A DNA stretch of 64,000 bases, taken from the NCBI GenBank assembly GCA_947095585.1, contig OX352763.1, positions 64,575,016 through 64,639,015 on the forward strand. The letters are read 5' to 3'. The stretch's first letter is position 1; each line of letters begins with the position of its first letter. The DNA is from Nephrocerus scutellatus (Eukaryota; Arthropoda; Insecta; Diptera; Pipunculidae). This document shows positions 1 to 9,221 of this stretch, one piece after another. Position numbers and translations under genes: made by a program. The notes under the pieces were generated by a model. The model was not told the DNA's origin and searched no databases. It was given only the letters and a program-made list of their open reading frames with translations.

Positions 1-1197
1 CCCAGGTGAAACCTGTTTCTTCCGAATGACGACGTCATTTGCACAATTACAAGCAACTTTAGAAAAGAGAGTACTTCGTGCAGGTATGTTAATCAGTTCA
101 ACAAATTTTTGTTCGGTATTTATGTTTTGTTTTGCTCCATCAAAAATTCGTTCTGGTTTTGGAAGAGCTACTTCCCCAGATCCGCTATATATAGGAGACT
201 TACTTTTCGAAACATCGATTACCTCACTTTGTTGGATTAAACAATTTTGCGCTTGTACCTTGACTTTCTTTGCCTTAGTCTTTCCTTTTGTTAATTTTTC
301 TTTACACTGTGATTCCATTTGTTCCTTTTGACTCAAATTTTTATTTTCATTTTTCTTAGCTTTATTGTCTACCAAGTTTGTTATTGTTATAAATTGCTTA
401 GTTTTTTCTAAGTCTTTTTGATTTTGCTTAGGATCTATTGTCTCTAAGTCTTTTTTACTTTGCTTAGGATCTTTTGTCCCTAAGTCTTTTTTATTTTGCT
501 TAGGATCTTTTGTCTCTAAGTCTTTTTTATTTTGCTTAGGATCTTTTGTCTCTAAGTCTTTTTTCTTGGTTTTACGCGCTACTAAGTTATTGAATTGGTT
601 ACAGAAATTGGAATCATCAGTATTGGTGGATCGGAATTCGCATGGCGACTCAAAGTTTTTAGGTTCTTTTTCATAGGTCGAAAGGAAAAGTTTGTTTTCC
701 TCCGTTTGGCTTCGTTTAAATGGAATTTCTAGAGTGTCGTTTTTAAAATCTACTACGCATTTGAATCTAGATAGTAAATCATTTCCAATAATTCCATCAT
801 ATGGGAAATTAATTTGGTTATCTAGTATATGAAATGGATGCTCTAATAAGAGGGTATGTTCGGGTGACTTGAACTCTAAAGTACCATTCACCAAACCAAG
901 GGGTTTTAGCGACTCCCCGGCTATGGTAGTAATGGTGTAGAGGTCGTCACCATGTATCGTATTTCTACCATACACAGTTTCTTTTACCAAACTAACGTCA
1001 GCACCCGTATCAATCAAGAACGTAGAGAATTTATTATCCGAAGGACTGAACTTTAGTCGTATCGTTGGTTCCTTAAACTCGGGAAGAAACGAGACGAAAA
1101 ATCTAAAATTCAGTTCTTGGGACGGTACACTTCGGCGGTCGCAGTCATTCGAGAGGAATTGCCGATCGTTTCCTCCCGAATGGCTTCGTTTCCCGAT
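1..1197 (-). CDS. pol: Pol polyprotein, N-terminal part (aspartic protease and linker) of a Ty3/gypsy-type LTR retrotransposon; runs off the left edge
   Basis: Open minus-strand frame without a stop from 1197 down to base 1 (399 codons), beginning just after an in-frame TGA at 1198-1200. It has no obvious ATG and is presumably made as a Gag-Pol fusion by -1 frameshifting. The protease is visible: LIDTGADVSLV with the catalytic DTG at 1003-1011, then a YDGIIGNDLLSRF stretch near 800-770 that matches the second conserved region of retropepsins. Downstream is a Lys-rich, probably disordered linker with 12-residue repeats (403-564), then about 130 residues leading toward RT, which would lie outside the window. 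No frameshift or stop is seen, so this part of the element looks intact. Ty3/gypsy assignment rests on the protease type, the CCHC Gag and the frame arrangement; without RT and integrase it is good but not final. Confidence 0.88.
   Translation of the reverse strand, partial: MGKRSHSGGNDRQFLSNDCDRRSVPSQELNFRFFVSFLPEFKEPTIRLKFSPSDNKFSTFLIDTGADVSLVKETVYGRNTIHGDDLYTITTIAGESLKPLGLVNGTLEFKSPEHTLLLEHPFHILDNQINFPYDGIIGNDLLSRFKCVVDFKNDTLEIPFKRSQTEENKLFLSTYEKEPKNFESPCEFRSTNTDDSNFCNQFNNLVARKTKKKDLETKDPKQNKKDLETKDPKQNKKDLGTKDPKQSKKDLETIDPKQNQKDLEKTKQFITITNLVDNKAKKNENKNLSQKEQMESQCKEKLTKGKTKAKKVKVQAQNCLIQQSEVIDVSKSKSPIYSGSGEVALPKPERIFDGAKQNINTEQKFVELINIPARSTLFSKVACNCANDVVIRKKQVSPG
403..564 (-). repeat. In-frame 36-bp tandem repeat in pol (4.5 copies)
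   Basis: Units at 529-564, 493-528, 457-492 and 421-456, with a partial unit at 403-420. Each encodes KKDLETKDPKQN or a one-residue variant (E to G, N to S, K to I). The unit length is 12 codons, so copy-number change keeps the frame. It lies in the charged linker after the protease. Confidence 0.93.
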
Positions 1198-2288
1198 TCA
1201 TGAACATTTGAATACCTTATTCCTTGGCTATTATTTTGCTTAGAGGGGTATTCAGGTCTACTATGGTTTCCGCTGAAACCAGGAGAGGAGTTTCCATTTC
1301 TAAATGGATTTTGTGGAGGCCTGTGGTTGGATAACCGTAACCTGCAATTTGCTTCGCTATGGTTCCTCTTTTTGCAGTAATTGCAAGAAATGAACTGTAC
1401 TTCCTTTTTAATAGGGGGCCTATTCTGAAAAGTGGGAAATTGATTATTCCGGTAACACGTTTCCCTCGTGTGACCGGGCTTACCGCAAGTCTGACAATAT
1501 ATGGTCTGCGAAGTTCTCTGAGCGGCAAATTTGTTATGGAAATTTTGTGGGGTGTGATCAATGCGTGCAGCATGTCCTTCAGCATGAGCTATAACCTTTT
1601 TTAGGTCAGCTCCCCCGAAAGCCTTGGCTATTAACTTTATTTGGTCATGTCTCAAACCGTCTTCGAACACCTGGATCGCTAGACGACGGTTTTCTTGCAC
1701 CAAGAATTCCCGTACTGTCTCGTCGCGAGTTGTGTTGAATGTGGCCGAATTTAGATTGTTTAGGGCAGTACAAACCCGTTCACCAAACTCCTTGACCGAC
1801 TCTTTGAATCGCTGCTTTGTGGTCAGCAGTTCGTTGTGCGCAGAGGAACGCGTTTTTACCTCCTTATACTCTGACTCGAGCTTCTCTTTGAGAGCTGCCC
1901 AAGTCGTGAGTGAGTTGAATTGTGTCAACTCCAATGCGGGACCCTGTAGCCTTGTTTTAACAATGGCTAAAAACGTGGGTTCATCACTCTCTTTTACAGA
2001 GGTGAAAAGAATATCACCGCAGGACGTAAATTTTGCCAATTCGGCTGGCTTCCCGTCGAAAAGGGGTATGATGTTATACACATCAGAAATACTAATTTTT
2101 ATATCCATGTTGGACGACTCTTCTTCAGGAATGACCTCTAAGTCCGACGAAAAACTCAAGCTTGAAGACAAATTAGTATCAGCAATCGCTTTTGCCTGTC
2201 TACTAATTTGCCTCGTGACTGGTCTACTTATTTTGAAAAATAATTGACCAAAAAAAAAAAAAAACACAATTTTCACAGTACAGTACAA
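1110..2288 (-). CDS. gag: Gag polyprotein of the LTR retrotransposon (two CCHC zinc knuckles)
   Basis: 392-residue intact ORF. Gag would form the cytoplasmic virus-like particle and package element RNA. Residues 71-240 are a helical, charged capsid-like region (IIPLFDGKPAEL near 73-84, then long amphipathic stretches). Two zinc knuckles follow: C265-x2-C-x4-H-x4-C278 and C302-x2-C-x4-H-x4-C315, then a basic Asn/Pro/Ser-rich tail. The first ATG (2286-2288) translates a poly-T run as FFFFFF; M61 at 2106-2108 (MDIKIS) is a more natural start and would give 332 residues. I kept the longest frame because the sequence does not decide. The 3' end overlaps the pol frame by about 85 nt and carries the frameshift signal. 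The N-terminal organisation and the tRNA-Leu primer site recall the mdg3/micropia group; this is inference. Confidence 0.92.
   Translation of the reverse strand: MYCTVKIVFFFFFGQLFFKISRPVTRQISRQAKAIADTNLSSSLSFSSDLEVIPEEESSNMDIKISISDVYNIIPLFDGKPAELAKFTSCGDILFTSVKESDEPTFLAIVKTRLQGPALELTQFNSLTTWAALKEKLESEYKEVKTRSSAHNELLTTKQRFKESVKEFGERVCTALNNLNSATFNTTRDETVREFLVQENRRLAIQVFEDGLRHDQIKLIAKAFGGADLKKVIAHAEGHAARIDHTPQNFHNKFAAQRTSQTIYCQTCGKPGHTRETCYRNNQFPTFQNRPPIKKEVQFISCNYCKKRNHSEANCRLRLSNHRPPQNPFRNGNSSPGFSGNHSRPEYPSKQNNSQGIRYSNVHESGNEAIREETIGNSSRMTATAEVYRPKN
1132..1194 (-). promoter_or_regulatory. Predicted programmed -1 ribosomal frameshift signal between gag and pol
   Basis: On the minus strand the heptamer GGGAAAC (1188-1194) sits in the gag frame as G GGA AAC, a canonical X XXY YYZ slippery site. 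A 6-nt spacer (1182-1187) follows. Then comes a 12-bp stem with arms at 1170-1181 and 1147-1158, all paired with one G-U, and an 11-nt loop. Loop bases 1161-1165 (TCGGC) can pair with GCCGA at 1132-1136 to form an H-type pseudoknot. The heptamer lies 3 nt after the last pol-frame stop (1198-1200) and upstream of the gag stop (1110-1112), which is the only interval where a -1 shift would work. Function is inferred from arrangement. Confidence 0.82.
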
Positions 2289-2984
2289 GTCGCGTAAAAT
2301 ATCGAGTAATACAAAAAAAACCTCGCGGAAAAAATATATCGGACCAGAGAGAGGGAAAAAAAGTTTGCAACAAAGTATAAACCCTAGGATTCACCAAAAA
2401 AAAAAATTCAATAAAATATTAACCCAAGGATTCAAAAAAATATTTTAAAATTTTCCAAGAATATATATATAAAATTCAATAAAATATATGTAAAAAATAT
2501 TAATACTAAAAATTTTAATGTGTTTTTTTTTTTTTTTTTTTAAAAAACTGCTGTTGTTGTTTTTCTGCTGCTGTTATTAATTTTCTGCTGCTGTTGTTGT
2601 TTTTCTGCTGCTGTTGTTGTTTTTCTGCTGCTGTTGTTGTCTTTCTGTTGCTGGTTGTTGTGGACGTCGCTGCTTGCTACTGCTGCTGTCTGCTGATGCT
2701 GTTGCTTTTGCCAGGCAGGCTTCGCGCCCTAAAGATGCAGTTACAGCCTGGTCTTTCACTGCCCGAATGTTAGCCAAATGCCTACGCTCTAAAGCTGGCA
2801 AGGTCTTACGGTTTTCGGGGCTTTCTAAATTTTTCACTTTTAAATTTTACTTTTACTGTTCACTTTTTTTCACTTCTACTATTTTACGTGGTATTGCTGG
2901 TGTATAGCCCCAGCACGCATCAGAAGATCGGCCTTCTGTTCGTGGTTTTTGGCTTATATTTGTTTTGGTAGGAGATCTTTGTAG
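2289..2984 (-). other. Retrotransposon 5' leader between PBS and gag, low complexity
   Basis: About 700 bp of AT-rich sequence with homopolymer runs (A14 at 2250-2264 on plus, T19 near 2523-2541), AT-rich stretches with ATATAT, and a CTG/TTG minisatellite. Two short minus-strand ORFs (2577-2837, Gln/Asn/Ser-rich from the repeat; 2853-3047, spanning the PBS) have no recognisable domains. I treat them as by-products. Confidence 0.7.
2548..2660. repeat. 20-bp CTG/TTG-rich minisatellite in the leader
   Basis: Five to six copies of a 20-bp unit of the form ttttctgctgctgttgttgt. Copies at 2581-2600, 2601-2620 and 2621-2640 are identical or nearly so; the flanking copies are degenerate. Confidence 0.9.
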
Positions 2985-3002
2985 ATCCCACCGCTGCCAC
3001 CA
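2985..3002 (-). promoter_or_regulatory. Primer-binding site complementary to tRNA-Leu 3' end
   Basis: Minus strand reads TGGTGGCAGCGGTGGGAT. This is complementary to the 3' end of the tRNA-Leu (AAG/CAG) family, ending in ATCCCACCGCTGCCACCA with the CCA tail. It lies 2 nt from the putative LTR end (3005), as expected for reverse-transcription priming. The tRNA match is from memory of the conserved tRNA-Leu acceptor and T arm. Confidence 0.82.
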
Positions 3003-3100
3003 AATGTTTAACGCCGATTTACTAGCCGTGCTTCCTTGAGTGAACAAGGGAAGAGCTACTTGGGCGGAGAGTTAAAGAATGCAAACGTTGGTTTAGTTTT

Positions 3101-3267
3101 CAATTTAATTTTATTTTATTGACTTTTTAATTACCAGAGAGGCCCGCTGTCTTTAGCTAGGCTGCGACCTCTACTAGCAAATCTTTATATAATTTTTAGT
3201 TTTATTTTATTTAATTTCTAATCCTAGGGAGGCCCGCTGTCTTCAGCTCGGCTGCGACCTCTACTAG
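3101..3267. repeat. 90-bp direct duplication inside the LTR
   Basis: Copies at about 3101-3177 and 3191-3267. The GC-rich core gaggcccgctgtctt...ctactag (39 bp) differs at only two positions (3139-3177 versus 3229-3267). The AT-rich halves are similar but more diverged. Confidence 0.9.
3115..3120 (-). terminator. LTR polyadenylation signal
   Basis: Minus strand AATAAA in AATAAAATAAAATT, downstream of the TATA box and about 110 bp before the inner LTR end. A second AT-rich AATAAA-like stretch lies in the duplicate copy near 3200-3210. Confidence 0.45.
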
Positions 3268-3323
3268 AATGTACTGGTTTGACTCTGAGATTAACTCTGA
3301 CTTTTCAACTGGTTTTCCCTTCC

Positions 3324-3331
3324 TTTTTATA
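3324..3331 (-). promoter_or_regulatory. LTR TATA box
   Basis: Minus strand TATAAAAA in the context GGATATAAAAAGG. It lies about 220 bp inside the inferred LTR start, so it fits a pol II core promoter in U3. A candidate start would be near 3297, where the minus strand reads TCAGAGT. Confidence 0.6.
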
Positions 3332-3550
3332 TCCTCAAATCCCAACGATCTTTGTACCCAAATCAACGCAGCTTATGGAAATGCACTCATCAGCGATATT
3401 TCCCAATATCTATAAATCAATTAATTTATGCTCCAGTTCTAGTGCGTTGCACTATTAACTGAGTAAGCAATTAAATTATTACCCAACAATAATAGGCTAA
3501 ACGATTAAGCCGGAAAATTATTACACAATATAAATGTGTCAGCATTACAT

Positions 3551-3601
3551 TCGTCAACGGCTCTGGATATAGTTCATACATCCAGATGTTGCTGTTGACG
3601 A
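3551..3601. repeat. 51-bp interrupted inverted repeat next to the LTR end
   Basis: Arms tcgtcaac (3551-3558) and gttgacga (3594-3601) pair perfectly; inside them tctggat (3562-3568) pairs with atccaga (3580-3586). It starts one base beyond the inferred LTR boundary. Confidence 0.75.
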
Positions 3602-3841
3602 TGTTCATTCACCCTGGTTCTCTATACCTACAATGCATAAACGTACTTGACTTTGGATTTTGTGTATCCGCCGTCGTACAGCATTGCGTTCGGTATGGAA
3701 CAATGGGACTGCTATAGCTGCAGTGCAGTGTATAGATACACACAGCACTGAACGATCGCATGAATTGTATTGCTATTGCTATTTGCTATAGCTGTAGTGC
3801 TGTATGCACATAGCATTGCTGTATGCATTATAGCTGCAGTG

Positions 3842-3929
3842 CTGTATGCACTCAGCATTGAAGGCACAGCGATCGCCTGTATGTGCTGTATGCACATAGC
3901 ATTGAAGGCATAGCGATCGCCTGTATTAT
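3842..3929. repeat. 44-bp tandem repeat, two good copies
   Basis: Copies at 3842-3885 and 3886-3929 share ctgtatgcac..agcattgaaggca.agcgatcgcctgtat with few differences. Each contains the palindrome gcgatcgc. Degenerate pieces (tagcattgctgtatgca, tatagctgcagtgctg) extend back to about 3710. Confidence 0.88.
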
Positions 3930-4085
3930 GTGTATTTAAATGCTTTTGGGTGTAGCGGATATCGGGTGACGAGCTCATAAACATTGTAGTTTATGTTTGA
4001 CATGAGAACTGAAACTAAAACGCTGTAGCGTGCTTGGCGTACTTTCGGTATTATGATGCCGTGGGAAAGAATCGTCTTTAGGAGA

Positions 4086-4112
4086 GTTGATTTTGAGTTG
4101 AGTTGAGTTTGA
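4086..4112. repeat. TTGAG pentanucleotide microsatellite
   Basis: About four imperfect ttgag units (gttgattttgagttgagttgagtttgag) just left of the satellite boundary. Confidence 0.75.
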
Positions 4113-6794
4113 GAGGCGATATGTAGTGCGATCACTACAAGCCATTTCTCAAGGGATTTGTATGAAACTCGGAATGTAGGACTAATATGTGACTATAAGA
4201 CTTGTTCCTATTGAAATTCTGGGATCTGGCCAATAGGGTCTGGGATTTTTGGAACAAAGCCATTTCTCAAGGGATTCGTATGAAACTCGGAATGTAGGAC
4301 TAATATGTAACTATAAGACTTGTTCCTATGGAAATTCTGGGATCTGGCCAATAGGGTCTGGGATTTCTGGAACCAAGCCATTTCTCAAGGGATTCGTATC
4401 AAACTCGGAATGTAGGACTAATATGTGACTATAAGACTTGTTCCTATTGAAATTCTGGGATCTGGCCAATAGGGTCTGGGATTTTTGGAACCAAGCCATT
4501 TCTCAAGGGATTCGTATGAAACTCGGAATGCAGGACTAATATGTGACTATAAGACTTGTTCCTATGGAAATTCTGGGATCTGGCCAATAGGGTCTGGGAT
4601 TTTTGGAACATAGCCATTTCTCAAGGGATTCCTATGAAACTCGGAATGTAGGACTAATATGTGACTATAAGACTTGTTCCTATGGAAATTCTGGGATCTG
4701 GCCAATAGGGTCTGGGATTTTTGGAACCAAGCCATTTCTCAAGGGATTCGTATGAAACTCGGAATGTAGCAGTAATATGTGACTATAAGACTTGTTCCTA
4801 TGGAAATTCTGGGATCTGGCCAATAGGGTCTGGGATTTTTGAAACCAAGCCATTTCCCAAGGGATTCGTATGAAACTCGGAATGTAGGACTAATATGTGT
4901 CTATAAGACTTGTTCCTATGAAAATTCTGGGATCTGGCCAATAGGGTCTGGGATTTTTGGAACAAAGCCATTTCTCAAGGGATTCGTATGAGACTCGGAA
5001 TGTAGGACTAATATGTGACTATAAGACTTGTTCCTATGGAAATTCTGGGATCTGGCCAATAGGGTCTGGGATTTTTGAAACCAAGCCATTTCTCAAGGGA
5101 TTCGTATGAAACTCGGAATGTAGGACTAATATGTGACTATAAGACTTGTTCCTATTGCAATTCTGGGATCTGGCAAATAGGGTCTGGGATTTTTGGAACC
5201 AAGCCATTTCTCAAGGGATTCGTATAAAACTCGGAATGCAGGACTAATATGTGACTATAAGACTTGTTCCTATGGAAATTCTGGGATCTGGCCAACAGGG
5301 TCTGGGATTTTTGGAACCAAGCCATTTCTCAAGGGATTCGTATGAAACTCGGAATGTAGGACTAATATGTGACTATAAGACTTGTTCCTATTGAAATTCT
5401 GGGATCTGGCCAATAGGGTCTGGGATTTTTGGAACATAGCCATTTCTCAAGGGATTCCTATGAAACTCGGAATGTAGGACTAATATGTGACTATAAGACT
5501 TTGTTCCTATGGAAATTCTGGAATCTGGCCAATAGGGTATGGGATTTTTGGAACCAAGCCATTTCTCAAGGGATTCGTATGAAAGTCGGAATGTAGGACT
5601 AATATGTGACTATAAGACTTGTTCCTATGGAAATTCTGGGATCTGGCCAATAGGGTCTGGTATTTTTGGAACCAAGCCATTACTCAAGGGATTCGTATGA
5701 AACTCGGAATGTAGGACTAATATGTGACTATAAGACTTGTTCCTATTGAAATTCTGGGATATGGCCAATAGGGTCTGGGATTTTTGGAACAAAGCCATTT
5801 CTCAAGGGATTCGTATGAAACTCGGAATGTAGGACTAATATGTGACTATAAGACTTGTTCCTATGGAAATTTTGGGATCTGGCCAATAGGGTCTGGGATT
5901 TTTGGAACAAAGCCATTTCTCAAGGGATTCGTATGAAACTCGGAATGTAGGACTAATATGTGACTATAAGAATTGTTCCTATGGAAATTCTGGGATCTGG
6001 CCATTAGGGTTTGGGATTTTTGGAACCAAGCCATTTCTCAAGGGATTCGTATGAAACTCGGAATGTAGGACAAATATGTGACTATAAGACTTGTTCCTAT
6101 GGAAATTCTGGGATCTGGCCGATAGGGTCTGGGATTTTTGGAACCAAGCCATTTCTCAAGGGATTCGTATGAAACTCGGAATGTAGGACAAATATGTGAC
6201 TATAAGACTTGTTCCTATGGAAATTCTGGGATCTGGCCAATAGGGTCTTGGATTTCTGGAACCAAGCCATTTCTCAAGGGATTCGTATCAAACTCGGAAT
6301 GTAGGACTAATATCTGACTATAAGACTTGTTCCTATGGAAATTCTGGGATCTGGCCAATAGGGTCTTGGATTTCTGGAACCAAGCCATTTCTCAAGGGAT
6401 TCGTATCAAACTCGGAATGTAGGACTAATATCTGACTATAAGACTTGTTCCTATGGAAATTCTGGGATCTGGCCAATAGGGTCTGGGATTTTTGGAACCA
6501 AGCCATTTCTCAAGGGATTCGTATGAAACTCGGAATGTAGGACTAATATGTGACTATAAGACTTGTTCCTATGGAAATTCTGGGATCTGGCCAATAGGGT
6601 CTGGGATTTTTGGAACATAGCCATTTCTCAAGGGATTCCTATGAAACTCGGAATGTAGGACAAATATGTGACTATAAGACTTGTTCCTATGGAAATTCTG
6701 GGATCTGGCCAATAGGGTCTGGGATTTTTGGAACATAGCCATTTCTCAAGGGATTCCTATGAAACTCGGAATGTAGGACTAATATGTGACTATA

Positions 6795-9221
6795 AGACTT
6801 GTTCCTATGGAAATTCTGGGATCTGGCCAATAGGGTCTGGGATTTTTGGAACCAAGCCATTTTTCAAGGGATTCGTATGAAACTCGGAATGTAGAACTAA
6901 TATGTGACTATAAGACTTGTTCCTATGGAAAGTCTGGGATCCGGCCCCTAGGGTCTGGGATTTTTGAAACCAAGCCATTTCCCAAGGGATTCGTATGATA
7001 CTCGGAATGTAGGACTAATATGTGTCTATAAGACTTGTTCCTATGGAAATTCTGGGATCTGGCCAATAGGGTCTGGGATATTTGGAACAAAGCTATTTCT
7101 CAAGGGATTCGTATGAAACTCGGAATGTAGGACTAGTATGTGACTATAAGACTTGTTCCTATGGAAATTCTGGGATCTGGCCAATAGGGTCTGAGATTTT
7201 TGAAACCAAGCCATTTCTCAAGGGATTCGTATGAAACTCGGAATGTAGGACTAATATGTAACTATAAGACTTGTTCCTATGGAAATTCTGGGATTTTACC
7301 AATAGGGTCTGGGATTTTTGGAACCAAGCCATTTCTCAAGGGATTCGTATGAAACTCGGAATGTAGGACTAATATGTGACTATAAGACTTGTTCCTATTG
7401 AAATTCTTGGATCTGGCCAATAGGGTCTGGGATTTTTGGAACATAGCCATTTCTCAAGGGATTCCTATGAAACTCGGAATGTAGGACTAATATGTGACTG
7501 TAAGACTTGTTCCTATGGAAATTCTGGGATCTGGCCAATAGGGTCTGGGATTTTTGGAACCAAGCCATTTCTCAAAGGATTCGTATGAAACTCGGAATGT
7601 AGCACTAATATGTGACTATAAGACTTGTTCCTATGGAAAGTCTGGGATCCGGCCCCTAGGGTCTGGGATTTTTGAAACCAAGCCATTTCCCAAGGGATTC
7701 GTATGAAACTCGGAATGTAGGACTTATATGTGTCTATAAGACTTGTTCCTATGGAAATTCTGGGATCTGGCCAATAGGGTCTGGGATTTTTGAAACCAAG
7801 CCATTTCTCAAGGGATTCGTATGAAACTCGGAATGTAGGACTAATATGTAACTATAAGACTTGTTCCTATGGAAATTCTGGGATCTGGCCAATAGGGTCA
7901 TGGATTTCTGGAACCAAGCCATTTCTCAAGGGATTCGTATCAAACTCGGAATGTAGGACTAATATCTGACTATAAGACTTGTTCCTATTGAAATTCTGGG
8001 ATCTGGCCAATAGGGTCTGGGATTTTTGGAACATAGCCATTTCTCAAGGGATTCCTATGAAACTCGGAATGTAGGACTAATATGTGACTGTAAGACTTGT
8101 TCCTATGGAAATTCTGGGATCTGGCCAATAGGGTCTGGGATTTTTGGAACCAAGCCATTTCTCAAAGGATTCGTATGAAACTCGGAATGTAGCACTAATA
8201 TGTGACTATAAGACTTGTTCCTATGGAAAGTCTGGGATCCGGCCCCTAGGGTCTGGGATTTTTGAAACCAAGCCATTTCCCAAGGGATTCGTATGAAACT
8301 CGGAATGTAGGACTAATATGTGTCTATAAGACTTGTTCCTATGGAAATTCTGGGATCTGGCCAATAGGGTCTGGGATATTTGGAACAAAGCCATTTCTCA
8401 AGGGATTCGTATGAAATTCGGAATGTAGGACTAATATGTGACTATAAGACTTGTTCCTATGGAAATTCTGGGATCTGGCCAATAGGGTCTGGGATTTTTG
8501 AAACCAAGCCATTTCTCAAGGGATTCGTATGAAACTCGGAATGTAGGACTAATATGTAACTATAAGACTTGTTCCTATGGAAATTCTGGGATCTGGCCAA
8601 TAGGGTCTTGGATTTCTGGAACCAAGCCATTTCTCAAGGGATTCGTATCAAACTCGGAATGTAGGACTAATATCTGACTATAAGACTTGTTCCTATGGAA
8701 ATTCTGGGATCTGGCCAATAGGGTCTTGGATTTCTGGAACCAAGCCATTTCTCAAGGGATTCGTATCAAACTCGGAATGTAGGACTAATATCTGACTATA
8801 AGACTTGTTCCTATGGAAATTCTGGGATCTGGACAATAGGGTCTGGGATTTTTGGAACCAAGCCATTTCTCAAGGGATTCGTATGAAACTCGGAATGTAG
8901 GACTAATATGTGACTATAAGACTTGTTCCTATGGAAATTCTGGGATCTGGCCAATAGGGTCTGGGATATTTGGAACAAAGCCATTTCTCAAGGGATTCGT
9001 ATGAAATTCGGAATGTAGGACTAATATGTGACTATAAGACTTGTTCCTATGGAAATTCTGGGATCTGGCCAATAGGGTCTGGGATTTTTGAAACCAAGCC
9101 ATTTCTCAAGGGATTCGTATGAAACTCGGAATGTAGGACTAATATGTAACTATAAGACTTGTTCCTATGGAAATTCTGGGATCTGGCCAATAGGGTCTTG
9201 GATTTCTGGAACCAAGCCATT
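6795..9221. repeat. Satellite segmental duplication A, copy 1 (about 2.4 kb)
   Basis: Shares the order of variant monomers with 13992-16418 at an offset of 7197 bp (61 monomers less one base). Both contain marker monomers with spacing 6 then 5 and the ctgagattttt variant. A few private differences (7704, 7290, 8830) show some age. Start is fuzzy; the end is set by tttcccaaggg versus tttctcaaggg. Confidence 0.75.

Larger units (their letters stand above)
3005..3549 (-). mobile_element. Putative 5' LTR of the gypsy-type element (about 545 bp)
   Basis: The inner boundary is set by the PBS: on the minus strand the LTR ends ...TTAAACA, two bases before TGGTGGC. The outer boundary at 3549 is inferred from the minus-strand start TGTAATGCTGACAC, giving TGT...ACA ends. 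Inside are a TATA box (TATAAAAA, 3324-3331) about 220 bp from the outer end and AATAAA at 3115-3120, in the U3-R-U5 order expected. The partner LTR is outside the window, so neither identity between LTRs nor the target-site duplication can be checked. Confidence 0.62.
3602..4137. other. Unique intergenic segment between retrotransposon and satellite
   Basis: No credible gene. Two short ORFs here (3712-3984 and 3926-4135, minus) are low-complexity products of the local repeats. The segment holds degenerate CTGTATGCA/TAGC-rich repeats from about 3710, two clear 44-bp units, and a TTGAG tract ending about 25 bp before the satellite. Confidence 0.7.

Noticed and set aside
1217..2247. Overlapping ORFs on both strands inside gag
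   Set aside because: They are shadow frames; the minus-strand frame with two CCHC knuckles explains the region.
2577..2837. Gln/Ser/Asn-rich 86-codon ORF upstream of gag
   Set aside because: It is produced by the 20-bp CTG/TTG minisatellite and has no recognisable domain.
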